Positions 31,354 through 40,729 of a DNA stretch of 64,000 nt are shown one piece after another. The DNA lies in the NCBI GenBank assembly GCA_963695505.1, contig CAVOGX010000013.1, forward strand, positions 124,001 through 188,000. Direction: 5' to 3'. The notes beneath the pieces were generated by a model. It had not been told where the DNA came from, ran no database searches, and saw only the letters and a program-made list of their open reading frames with translations. Positions within the stretch are counted from its first letter, which is position 1. Each line of letters opens with the position of its first letter. Source of the stretch: JACSRF01 sp963695505 (lineage in GTDB: Bacteria; Chloroflexota; Anaerolineae; Promineifilales; Promineifilaceae). The position numbers and the translations under genes are program-made.

Positions 31354-31545
31354 CTTGGAAGAGCTAGAAATTGTGAATTGAGTTCAAATCCCCAGTATTT
31401 AAAGAGCGCATAGATTGGATGAAGTTGCCGTGTTTTGGAATGCTCACAACATTTAGCGTAATTTTCTGAATGGGGGCTTTAACCGGTTGTCACGGTTCGG
31501 TTAAAGTCCTTATTTTGTGTTATGACAGGGTAAAGGGTTCCAGAG

Positions 31546-33364
31546 ATGATTAACTTGAAAGATTTAATGGGAAAATGGTTGGGGCTAACGTTGGGGTTCC
31601 TTTTAATTTTGGGCGGAGGGGCTGGCATTGTTTTTCTCAAGGGGTGCACCAGCCAAGAGGCACCTGATTTGGCAACAGCGGCAATGCCAACGACGGCAGC
31701 GCCAGGTGCGGAAGCGCTGGCTGAAGCGACGCAGGTCCTGACAGCGGGGGCGGAATCCTTGGGGGAAACCCTTACCCCGGCAGTGTCGCCCGAAGAACCT
31801 AATGCACTCACCGTGGCGAATCTTGACAAGACTGTGGGTGGCCCTTTGGAGCTGAACGAAGCACAAGTGGCGCAGGCCAACCGCGACCTGGCCTTTTTGA
31901 ACCAGGTGCGAGACTGGGATGGGGATGGAAATACGGAGCAGTTACATTTTGTGGACGAAAATGGCACCATTCCCGGCCTGACTGTGGGCGTGCACCTGGA
32001 CGGTAGCACGTACTTTTATGGTCAGGCGGCGGATGACCTAAATAAAGGTCGGCCAGGGACTTTAGTGGAAGTGAAATACAATGAAGCCAATGAACCTGTC
32101 GAGCTCTTCTTTGCCTCGCCTGAAGCAGAGGGAGCTACCGTAGGACGTGACGAAACGGGGCGGTTGGTGGAAATGGATGAAGAGGGAGAGGTACTGCGAG
32201 CAGCGGATAGTGGTGACGTATGGATGGAACCGTCTTTGTTTGCAGTGGCTCCGGATACTGCTTATAGGGAAGCGGGGAGAGCGTATGATGCCGAAGGAAA
32301 CATGGTGGCGGGCTACGATGAGCAGTACGAAGTGTGGTACCCGGTGCGTATGGAATATTTTCAGGATACGCTGGAGCGAGCCGAAGGATTTTTAGCGGGG
32401 ACGTATACACCTGAGGGGAGACTAACTCACTGGAAAACTGAGATAGGTCTAGGTTGGGTGGGTGAGGGGCCTTTTAAAATAGCTGAGGATGGTGAAGGCA
32501 ACACTATATATGGTCAACATGTGGCACCAGCCTTTTTGGGCTCGTTCATAGATGAGCGCGGGAGAATGGTGCTGGTATGTGGGGCAGAAAAATGTGAATA
32601 GGCAGCGGTTTGTGTATGCAATGGATATGGGTTATGGGAGTAGTTTAGTATTTGAGAATTTGGGGAAAATGGGCCTTGATGTACGAGTTACAAATCCGGG
32701 TGATATGCCCGATGATCAGTTTACCGGTGGAGGAATGGTGATTGATAATCTCAAGTTGTTTGAGCTATTTGGGCAAGATGAGACCAGCGCTACGGCAGTA
32801 GGTCAAAGAATTAGGATTACTATGAATTTTCAGATTCTTGCAGAGGATTTTGATCCAGACACAGTTAACTGGAACATGAAGAGAGATGAAGTAGGGAGAT
32901 TTGTGGCAGGCACTGCACCATCGCTGTTTGATGATCTGATAGCTCTCTATAAAGCTCTGCAGCCTAGTGGTGAGAATGTCTTTTTTACGGCCGAAACTAA
33001 TGATGTAGATGATCTGCTGAATAATTTGATAGATGGGCGCGGAATACTACCCATACCTTCTGATTTGAGTGTTTTTAAGGTAAGGCCTGAAGAAGAGGAG
33101 TCGATCTTTTTTGGGAAGGTTGCATGGGTGGGTGGTATTTGTCATACTGACTGCATGCAACTGCGGGCACCTGCACACTATACGATACTGGGACTGGTGC
33201 TCTTGGTGGCGGGGATGGGGGCGGGGCTGGGGTATGGGCTGTCGAGGACACATACCAACCCAGGTATGGCTAAAGCCCACCCCCAAGAAAACGGCAACGC
33301 TTTTTTCGACCTGGATGACCCCATTTGTGCACCTGACTTCCCAATTCGTGCCCGTGCCCTTTAG
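31546..33364 (+). CDS. Unrecognised membrane-anchored protein, codon style unlike neighbours (frameshift)
   Basis: The product starts with a membrane helix (about residues 11-31: WLGLTLGFLLILGGGAGIVF) followed by KGCTSQ. A Thr/Ala-rich spacer comes next, then an acidic domain containing a DWDGDGNTEQ calcium-loop-like motif. Frames change near 32585 (ends VCGAEKCE, continues VNRQRFVYAMDMGYGS). Another helix lies near the C-terminus (ILGLVLLVAGMGAGLGYGL). The last ~25 residues run into the third E1 tail copy. It is AT-richer than its surroundings and has no ACGGCCGT. I do not recognise a family. The position suggests a transferred gene. Confidence 0.5.
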
Positions 33365-33429
33365 CACCAAGATTCGTGCCTACGGTGGCCCAAATTCAAG
33401 AGAAGATAGAGGAATTGATGGCATTTTAA
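33290..33429 (+). pseudogene. Third copy of the E1-beta 3' end
   Basis: Bases from about 33290 align to the end of E1. AFFDLDDPI corresponds to AFLDLDGPI in E1, then (in the next frame) FVPVPFST corresponds to VPVPFST, and VPTVAQIQEKIEELMAF plus stop matches the E1 C-terminus. About 15 bases, corresponding to LMEGV, are missing, and there is a frame change near 33325. This copy is longer upstream than the copy at 30848. It may be the original chromosomal end of the gene. Confidence 0.7.
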
Positions 33430-33550
33430 CGGCAACGGCCGTTTCCCACAACCTACCCCCGCCCGTAAAACCTGCTACACTCCCGCCCTAATATCCGTTA
33501 CCCGAAGGCCGTATACCGTTTTCCGTCAGCATTTTACGAAGGTGGACACT

Positions 33551-33592
33551 ATCGGATTACGGATTACGGATGACCGATTACGATTTACCAAA
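33551..33592. repeat. Short degenerate tandem repeats before the M23 gene
   Basis: Overlapping words CGGATTACGGATTACGGATG and CCGATTACGATTTACC form a 7-8 bp degenerate tandem array, just upstream of the peptidase start at 33608. Similar word-repeats occur between other genes here. Confidence 0.5.
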
Positions 33593-33607
33593 TGCGGGAG
33601 TTTGCCC

Positions 33608-35667
33608 ATGAAACAGACCAAATGGATAGCCGCCAGCACTTTACTGGGCGGCCTGCTCCTTTTAACCGCCCTGACGCCCTTGCTTGCCGCCCCGTCCGCA
33701 CCCCAGGCCGATTTAGCGCCCATGGCCTTTGGCGGCGGGTCATACACCGTGGCGGGCGACGAGCTGGCTCCGGCGCAGCGCGCGGCCATTGAGGCGGCTA
33801 TTGCCGCTAATGTGCGCATGCTTGAGGGAAACGGCCGTTTCCCCCCTGCCACGCCGCAACAAATCCCCCTGACCTGGCCCCTGCAAGCCTCCCCGCGCCT
33901 GGCCGACTATGGCTACCACGGCGTTTCCGGCTTTGTCGACCACAACCCGGCCTACCCCAACCAATTGCAGGACTATGCCTGCAGCGACCGCACTTACGAC
34001 ACCAGCAGCGGCTACAACCACCCCGGCACCGACTACTTCCTCTGGCCTTACACCTTCAACAAAATGGACAACGACGAAGTGTACGTGGTGGCCGCCGCGC
34101 CGGGCGTCATTGTGTACAAGCAAGATGGCAACTATGACCGCAGTTGCAGCAGCAGCAGCAACCCGTGGAACGCCGTTTACGTGCGCCACGCCGACGGCTC
34201 TATTGCCTGGTATGGCCATCTGAAAAACGGGTCGGTGACCGCCAAGGGCATTGGCAGCACGGTGGCCGCCGGCGAATACCTGGGCGTGGTGGGCAGTTCG
34301 GGCAATTCCACCGGGCCGCACCTGCATTTTGAGCTGCGGGATGGGCAAAACCAAACTATCGACCCGTATGCCGGGAGCTGCAACGCGCAGGCTACGTGGT
34401 GGGTGGCGCAACGGCCGTACTACGATTCGGCCGTGAACAAAGTCACCACGGGGGACGCCCCCTTCGCCTGGGCTGACTGCCCCCTGCCCGACGAGCCCAA
34501 CATCCGCGACAGCTTCCAGCCGGGCGACGACGTGTACTTCACTACCTTCTACCGCGACCAGCTCAGCAGCCAGACCAGCGAGTACGCCATTTATCGCCCC
34601 GACGGCACTATTTTTGAGCAGTGGGAGTACAACATGAGCGCCGACCATTACGCCGCTTCCTGGTGGTGGTGGGGCTACACGCTGCCCCAAGACGCGCCTA
34701 CCGGCACCTGGCGCTTTGCGGTGAATTTTGCCGGGCAAAGCTACGAAACCTACTTCAACGTGGGCGCACCCACGGCCATTACCCTGCTGATGCCGGACGC
34801 ACAGACGAAATGGGCCGCAGGGGAAACGGCCGTGATCACCTGGAGCGACAACCTGGGCGGGCCGGTGCGGCTGGAGCTGTGGCAGGGCGGCGCATTCCAC
34901 AGCGTCATCGCCAGCAGCACCCCCAGCGACGGCGCTCATGACTGGGCCGTTCCCGCCAGCTCTAGCCTACGCCGACAACTACCGGGTGCGGGCCATCAAC
35001 CTGGCCGACGAAACGGTGTTTGGCGAAAGCGACGCCTTTGCCATCGTCGATCCCGCCTCCCTGCGCCACCTGGCCATTCTCAGCCCCACCCAGGGCACGG
35101 TGTGGGCGGTGGGGCAGCCCGTCACCATCACCTGGACGGCCGATTTCACCGAGAGCGTGCAAATCGACCTGCTCACGCCCCTGGGCATGTCACATACCCT
35201 CACAACGACGCCTGCCACCACAGGACAGCATCACCTGGACAGTTCCCTTGAGTACGGCCACCGCCCACGACTACCGCCTGCAGCTCACCGACCTGACCTA
35301 CCCCACCAACCAGGCCGCGCAAAGGGTGGGCATTTGGAATGGGCAGACGGACCCCCTGTGGCTGGTGGAACCTAACGGTGGGGAGTATTGGGAGCTGGGG
35401 CAAGAGGTCTCGCTGCGCTGGATGGCGGCCATTACGCCACCGGTGCGCCTGGAACTGCATCAGGGCACTGTGCTGACAACGGTGATAACGACGACAGCGG
35501 CGGCAGCCGGGCAGGTGCAGTGGGTGGTTCCGCCAACGACGACGCTGGCGGGGGATTACGTGGTGCGGGTGGTGAGTGTGGCGGAAACGGCCGTTTTCGA
35601 CGACAGCGACGCCCCTTTCACCATCTGGAACCCTTTCAAGACCTATCTGCCGCTGCTGTTGAAGTAG
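33608..35667 (+). CDS. Secreted M23 (LytM-type) metallopeptidase with Ig-like repeats (frameshifts)
   Basis: ATG 33608 gives a signal peptide (IAASTLLGGLLLLTALTPLLA). The peptidase domain has NHPGTDYF (zinc His/Asp), WYGHL and GPHLHFEL (His-x-His), the full M23 metal set. Downstream are three Kre9/KNH-like units that begin as ITLLMPDAQTKWAAGETAVI, ILSPTQGTVWAVGQPVTITW and VEPNGGEYWELGQEVSLRW. The C-terminus is TYLPLLLK. Frames change near 34960 and 35225. Expected length is about 686 residues. M23 enzymes cut peptidoglycan cross-links or peptides. Chloroflexota walls are unusual, so the target is uncertain. Confidence 0.8.
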
Positions 35668-35722
35668 GGAGTGGGGATTTTGGATTGGGGATTTGGGATT
35701 GGCGGTGTCTCAAGTTGCCAGT

Positions 35723-36421
35723 TTAGGCAGACAACGCGTTGAAGATAGTCTGGTAAGCGGCTCGCAGCTCCTCTGAAAGCTCCGGCACGGCGATCATAAT
35801 TTCGGCCAACGCCCGCTGCGGATTGGGCAGGTCGGCCTGATACAACCAGGTCACGTCTAACCAAAAGTGGGGGAGAATGGTGGAGGCGTAACGGCCGTTC
35901 TCCCCAATAGCCCCCGGATAATACACCCCATCTTCACCTAAGATGTAAAACTCAGCCTGCTCCTGGTGCGGGCGTGGGTCAACGAGCCAATACTCGCGCA
36001 CCCCAGCTTGCTCATATTCGCGGAACTTATCCACCCGGTCAATGGCCACGCTGCCGGGGGAAATTACCTCAATCACCAAATCGGGACCGCCCTCAAACCG
36101 CTTTTCTGTCAGGTGAACGCGGTTTGCCTGGCTGACAAACAGAATATCCGGCTCGCGGGAGGGGCCATCGGGCCATAATTTCACTTCAAATGGGGCGAAA
36201 CGAACAATACCCAACTTGAAAACGTGTACAAATCCGTTGAGCAAAGCAGCAAGAAAACCAACAATATCTTGGTGACGATCTAGCGGCGGCATATAGCTGA
36301 TTCCCTCCCCATTTTTCCACTCCATGATCTCGCTTTCGCTGGCTGTTTCCAGGTAAGCGGCATAGCTCATTTTCTGGCGACGCGGCGCAAATTTAAGCGG
36401 TTTTTGTTCCATCAAGGCCAT
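35723..36421 (-). CDS. Uma2 family (DUF820) PD-(D/E)XK nuclease-like protein
   Basis: ATG 36421 (MALMEQKPLKFAPRR) is preferred over upstream in-frame codons because it follows a weak GGAG site and removes a non-homologous leader. The 232-residue product has the family core: EPDILFVSQANR, GPDLVIEVISPGSVAIDRVD, REYEQAGVREYWLVDP. The fold is that of restriction-like nucleases, but the biological role of these abundant proteins is unknown. It lies 71 bp downstream of pyrG in the same direction. Confidence 0.8.
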   Translation of the reverse strand: MALMEQKPLKFAPRRQKMSYAAYLETASESEIMEWKNGEGISYMPPLDRHQDIVGFLAALLNGFVHVFKLGIVRFAPFEVKLWPDGPSREPDILFVSQANRVHLTEKRFEGGPDLVIEVISPGSVAIDRVDKFREYEQAGVREYWLVDPRPHQEQAEFYILGEDGVYYPGAIGENGRYASTILPHFWLDVTWLYQADLPNPQRALAEIMIAVPELSEELRAAYQTIFNALSA

Positions 36422-36492
36422 GTTACACGCTCCGTAAAGCAAACTTGCCGCTATTATAGCATGGGAAATAACGCAAAAAGAACCCTCTCGGT

Positions 36493-38121
36493 TCACCCGT
36501 CACGGTCGGCGTTTTTCTCCTGCCGCACCACGGCCGCCGCCATGAAGGCGCGGAACAGCGGATGGGGACGGTTGGGGCGGCTTTTGAACTCTGGGTGGAA
36601 CTGGCTGCCCACCATGAAGGGATGCTCTGTTAGCTCGGCGATTTCCACTAAACGGCCGTCAGGCGACAAGCCGCTGAACACCATGCCCGCTGCCCCCAAC
36701 ACCTCACGGTAATCGTTGTTGAATTCCCAACGATGGCGGTGCCGCTCCTGCACTATCTCCACCCCGTACGCCTCCGCTGCCTGCGTACCCGGCGTCAAAT
36801 GGCAGGGGTAAGCTCCCAGGCGCATTGTGCCGCCCATGTCTGCCAACTGATGCTGGTCGGGCATCAGGCTAATGACCGGGTGCTCCGTATTGGCGTCAAA
36901 TTCCGTGCTGTTTGGCTCGTCATTTTGCAGAACGTGGCGGGCAAATTCAATGCACATCACCTGCATCCCCAGGCAGAGCCCCAAATACGGCACCCCATTT
37001 TCTCGCGCCCAGCGCGCCGTCATAATCTTGCCTTCAATGCCCCGCTCGCCAAAGCCGCCGGGCACGACTACGCCATCCAAATTGGCAAAAAATTCCAAAC
37101 CCTTGCCTTTCTCCAGGTCCCCTGAATGAATCCAGTCTACTTCAACAATGCGGTTATTGGTAATGCCCGCATGATACAATGCCTCGCGCACGCTCATGTA
37201 GGCGTCGTGTAATTCCACATACTTTCCCACAATGCCCACGCGAATGCTGGGTTTGGGGCGGCGAATCTCGGCAATCATCGAGGTCCATTCGTGCAAATCA
37301 GGGCTGGTTACATTTTCTTCCAGCTTCAAGCGTTCTACCACCAGGTCTCCCAGCCCGGTTTGCTCCAGGTCGAGGGGAATGGCATAGAGAATATCGCTGG
37401 TGACGGCCGGAATCACCGCCTTCTTTTTCACGTCACAAAACAGAGCAATCTTTTGGATGTGTTCTTCGGGTATGGGGTGGTCGGCGCGGGCAATGATCAC
37501 GTCGGGGTGAATACCAATGCCGCGCAGTTCGCGCACGCTGTGCTGGGTCGGCTTGGTTTTCAACTCGCGGCTGGCGGCAATGTAGGGCAAAAAAGTAACG
37601 TGGACGTAGAGGGTATTTTTGCGCCCCACGTCGGAACGCATCTGGCGCAGCGCCTCCAGAAAAGGCAAGCTCTCAATGTCGCCCACGGTGCCGCCCACTT
37701 CTACCAGCACGACGTCAGCCCCAGTTTTTTCCGCCACCAGGTGTATGCGCCGCTTGATTTCGTTGGTGATATGCGGAATCACCTGGATGGTGCCGCCCAG
37801 ATAGTCACCTCGCCGCTCCCGGGCAATGACTTCGGCATAAACGCGGCCGGTGGTCACGTTGGACATTTGGTTGAGGTTTATGTCAATAAACCGCTCGTAG
37901 TGGCCCAGGTCCAGGTCCGTCTCTGCGCCGTCTTCGGTGACAAAAACTTCACCATGCTGGTAAGGTGACATCGTGCCGGGATCGACGTTGATGTAGGGGT
38001 CCAATTTTTGCACGGCTACGGATAGACCCCGGGCTTTCAAGATGCGGCCGAGAGCAGCGGCCGTTACGCCCTTGCCCACGGAACTGACTACGCCACCGGT
38101 GAAAAAGATAAATTTAGTCAT
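36493..38121 (-). CDS. pyrG: CTP synthase
   Basis: From ATG 38121 (AGAGGGT upstream) the protein starts MTKFIFFTGGVVSSVGKGVT, the invariant synthetase start. It continues with KLDPYINVDPGTMSPYQHGE and the glutaminase domain GVVVPGGFGERG, LCLGMQVMCIEFARHV (nucleophile Cys) and QFHPEFKSRP (His-Glu). Length 542 is normal. It makes CTP from UTP, ATP and glutamine in the cytoplasm. Intact, without frameshift. Confidence 0.97.
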   Translation of the reverse strand: MTKFIFFTGGVVSSVGKGVTAAALGRILKARGLSVAVQKLDPYINVDPGTMSPYQHGEVFVTEDGAETDLDLGHYERFIDINLNQMSNVTTGRVYAEVIARERRGDYLGGTIQVIPHITNEIKRRIHLVAEKTGADVVLVEVGGTVGDIESLPFLEALRQMRSDVGRKNTLYVHVTFLPYIAASRELKTKPTQHSVRELRGIGIHPDVIIARADHPIPEEHIQKIALFCDVKKKAVIPAVTSDILYAIPLDLEQTGLGDLVVERLKLEENVTSPDLHEWTSMIAEIRRPKPSIRVGIVGKYVELHDAYMSVREALYHAGITNNRIVEVDWIHSGDLEKGKGLEFFANLDGVVVPGGFGERGIEGKIMTARWARENGVPYLGLCLGMQVMCIEFARHVLQNDEPNSTEFDANTEHPVISLMPDQHQLADMGGTMRLGAYPCHLTPGTQAAEAYGVEIVQERHRHRWEFNNDYREVLGAAGMVFSGLSPDGRLVEIAELTEHPFMVGSQFHPEFKSRPNRPHPLFRAFMAAAVVRQEKNADRDG

Positions 38122-38157
38122 CTGACCCTCTGAAAAAATGATTTTGCCTACAAAGAA

Positions 38158-38191
38158 AGTGGGGCATGCCACTTGTGTGACATGCCCCACT
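38158..38191 (-). terminator. Intrinsic terminator after the Roadblock gene
   Basis: A perfect 11-bp stem (AGTGGGGCATG with CATGCCCCACT) has a 12-nt loop and, on the minus strand, is followed by TTTCTTT. It separates the Roadblock gene from pyrG. Confidence 0.75.
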
Positions 38192-38233
38192 GCCGGTTTC
38201 GATTATATGCGCGAAACAAGTTTTCGCATGGGT

Positions 38234-38602
38234 TTAGAGAAGTCGTTCCAGGTCTGTTACCGCGCGTTTCATATCATGAATGATGAGGCCTAGTTTGGCA
38301 GATTCACGGGCCAACAACGTGAGCACGGCATCTTCGCCGACAGCCATCAGCACAATAATGCCATCGCTGCCTTTAATGTAAACCTGCTCCAGGCTGCCCC
38401 GGCTCAACTCAATGGCAATGCGATCACCTAGGGAAAGCATGGCCGCAGACATGGCAGAAATACGATCTTCATCTACGCCAGCAGGGAGAGAGGAAGCCAT
38501 AATTAAACCATCAACGCTGACAACGGCTGATGCTTCGACGTCTGGCGTGCCCGCTTGAAGGTCTCGCAGGCGGTCAACCATCATCTCTGTACGTGATCTC
38601 AT
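38234..38602 (-). CDS. Roadblock/LC7 domain protein
   Basis: The 122-residue protein has the single-domain Roadblock pattern: EASAVVSVDGLIMASSLP, ISAMSAAMLSLGDRIAIEL, GSLEQVYIKGSDGIIVLMAV and TLLARESAKLGLI. Bacterial members bind small GTPases of the MglA type and act in polarity or signalling. No GTPase gene adjoins it here. It has its own terminator. Confidence 0.85.
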   Translation of the reverse strand: MRSRTEMMVDRLRDLQAGTPDVEASAVVSVDGLIMASSLPAGVDEDRISAMSAAMLSLGDRIAIELSRGSLEQVYIKGSDGIIVLMAVGEDAVLTLLARESAKLGLIIHDMKRAVTDLERLL

Positions 38603-38835
38603 CCGGATTCTCCTTGCTTGGGCTTTGTTTTGAGGCCTAAATCATACACCATAGTCATGACTTTATGTTAGCATGGGACGTTGGGATAATACCATAAGGG
38701 GGTAGGGCTGTCAAACCGACTACAGGGCGGTAACGGGCGTGTTTTTCACTGGTTTTTCCAGCGATTTTAGCGGAAATCACGGGGTAATTGGGGGCCAATT
38801 TTTCGTGCGAAATTCGCGGGCAAAGCGTCTTTTTT
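38603..38835. other. Intergenic region without recognised gene
   Basis: The 233-bp gap lies between the stop of the 2-hydroxyacid dehydrogenase gene (38836) and the start of the Roadblock gene (38602), both on the minus strand. A possible frame at 38655-38894 overlaps the dehydrogenase end and has no family features, so I see no gene here. A promoter for the Roadblock gene is likely but not identified. Confidence 0.5.
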
Positions 38836-39808
38836 TCAGCCATAAACTTCCGGATTGACGCAGTGGGGCAAAGGTTCGCCGCGCAATCCGGCAATAAGGT
38901 TTTGGGCAGCCATCAGCGCCATTTTATCGCGGGTGGCCTTGCTGGCGCTGGCAATGTGGGGGGCAATTATCAAGTTATCCAATTCCAGGAGGGGGCTATC
39001 CATGGGCAGGGGCTCGGGGTCGGTGACGTCCAGGGCGGCAGCAAAGATGCGCCGGTCTTTGAGAGCTTTGTAGAGAGCCTGGCTATGGACCACGGGCCCC
39101 CGGGCGGTGTTGATAAGCACGGCCGTTTCTTTCATCAGCGCCAGCGTCTCATCATTGATCAAATGGTAGGTTTGCGCGTTAAGCGGCACGTGGAGAGAGA
39201 CAAAGTCTGCTTCCTGCAGCACGGTGGGCAGATCAACGGCCGTTCCCGGCAGCGTGGGGTCATTTTCCGTGGGGTCGTAGATACAAAATGCGCATGTCAA
39301 AACCGCGGGCGCGTTTGGCGACGGCCTGCCCAATACGGCCGTAGCCCACAATGCCCAGCGTCGCTCCGGCTACGTCCGGCCCCAGCAGCAAAGACGGCCC
39401 CCAGGTGCGCCATTGACCCGAACGGGTGTAGCGATCCCCTTCCACCACCCGCCGCGCCGCCGCCAGCAGCAGCGCAAAAGCAAAATCGGCCGTGGCGTCC
39501 GTCAAAATGCCGGGCGTATTGCCTACCGGAATGCCCCGAATGGTTGCTGCGGCCACGTCAACGTTGTCGAACCCTACGGCGTGCTGGCTGACCACCTTTA
39601 GCTGCGGGCCAGCGGCGTCTAAAAGCTGGCCATCAATGCGGTCGGTCAGCAGGCACAGCAAACCATCGACACCGCGCACCCGCTCCAGCAGCACCTCATA
39701 AGGTGGAGGCAGTTCGGCCGTCCACAAATCCACGTCGCAATGTTGTTGAATTAATGCCAGCCCTTTCTTAGGGATGATGCGTGTCACAAATACTTTTGGT
39801 CTAGCCAT
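38836..39808 (-). CDS. D-isomer-specific 2-hydroxyacid dehydrogenase (one frameshift)
   Basis: The product begins MARPKVFVTRIIPKKGLALI. It has the NAD motif LGIVGYGRIGQAVAKRA, the substrate Arg in LINTARGPVV, the Glu in DVTDPEPLP and the catalytic His in APHIASAS. Expected length is about 323 residues, as for glyoxylate/hydroxypyruvate reductases. It would reduce a 2-oxoacid with NAD(P)H, substrate unspecified. The frame changes near 39285, where ILYLRPHGK should continue as YDPTEND-like sequence. Confidence 0.85.
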
Positions 39809-39972
39809 GACACCCCTTATTTTATTGATCGCATTCTACATTTTGCCAGCGTGAAACTGCATTTTTACTCCTATCTATGGTATCATCAATCTGGGTCAAA
39901 TACTCGCAAAGCATCAGCTCAGTTATGGTTAAGTTATAAAGACTTGGCAAACGTCGCGTCCTGGAGGTAAGT

Positions 39973-40632
39973 ATGCTCGTCAAAGAAAGAATGTCTACTC
40001 CGGTTATCACCATAAAGCCCGACATGCCCGTCATGGAGGCTTTAGACTTGATGCGCCATGAAAATATCCGCCGCACGCCTATTGTGAATAAGCACGGAAA
40101 AATGGAGGGTATCGTCTCGGATAAAGATTTACTCTATGCCGGGCCGTCGGATGCCACTACTCTGAGCGTGTGGGAGCTTAACTACCTGCTGACCAAGGTG
40201 CTGGTGCGAGACGTGATGACCAAAAACGTGCTGACAGTCACTGAAGAAACGCCCATTGAAGAGGCCGCTTTCATCATGGCTGAAAATAAAATTGGCGGGT
40301 TACCGGTTATGCGAGGCAGTGAACTTGTTGGCCTCATTACGGAAACAGATTTGTTCAAGATTTTCCTAGAATTGATGGGGGCGCGTGAGGTGGGCGTACG
40401 CGTAACGGCTTTGGTCCCAGAAAAACCTGGCGAATTGGACGCGTTGACTCACGCCATCGCTGAGGCGGGAGGCAGTTTTATTTCCTTTGGGCAGTTTGCC
40501 GGCGTAAGCAGCGCCAATAAAATGGTGACCTTCAAGGTGGAAGGCTTGAGTGAAGAGGTAATCAAAGAAAAGATTGCGCCTTTTATCGAAGCGCTAATTG
40601 ATATTCGCACCTGCTCCACCGGCGCATCATAA
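39973..40632 (+). CDS. CBS-pair protein with ACT-like C-terminus
   Basis: The 219-residue protein has two CBS motifs: MSTPVITIKPDMPVMEALDL with RRTPIVNKHGKMEGIVSDKD, and VLVRDVMTKNVLTVTEETPI with GLPVMRGSELVGLITETDL. These are followed by an ACT-like unit (VGVRVTALVPEKPGELDALT). Such proteins bind adenosine ligands and amino acids or similar regulators. The start has a good GGAGG site 7-8 bases upstream. A terminator follows. It is divergent from the dehydrogenase. Confidence 0.88.
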   Translation: MLVKERMSTPVITIKPDMPVMEALDLMRHENIRRTPIVNKHGKMEGIVSDKDLLYAGPSDATTLSVWELNYLLTKVLVRDVMTKNVLTVTEETPIEEAAFIMAENKIGGLPVMRGSELVGLITETDLFKIFLELMGAREVGVRVTALVPEKPGELDALTHAIAEAGGSFISFGQFAGVSSANKMVTFKVEGLSEEVIKEKIAPFIEALIDIRTCSTGAS

Positions 40633-40654
40633 TAATTATTCAATCGAAAAGGTT

Positions 40655-40690
40655 AAGCCCGCATGGAATTGCCATGTGGGCTTTTTATTT
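40655..40690 (+). terminator. Intrinsic terminator after the CBS-ACT gene
   Basis: A 12-bp stem (AAGCCCGCATGG with CCATGTGGGCTT, one G-T pair) with a 5-nt loop is followed by TTTTTATTT. Confidence 0.85.
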
Positions 40691-40729
40691 CCCCTTGACA
40701 GGTTGCCCCGCACCAAGAAAATATGGGGC

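Noticed and set aside
31375..31400. TTCAAATCC, resembling a tRNA T-loop
   Set aside because: Flanking bases do not form a T-stem and no acceptor or anticodon arm can be drawn.
30159..33429. Integron-like cassette array
   Set aside because: There is no integrase, the repeated ends are coding tails of E1 rather than attC-type hairpins, and gene directions are mixed.
38655..38894. 79-residue minus-strand frame beyond the dehydrogenase
   Set aside because: It overlaps the dehydrogenase C-terminus in another frame, with no ribosome site or recognisable motif.
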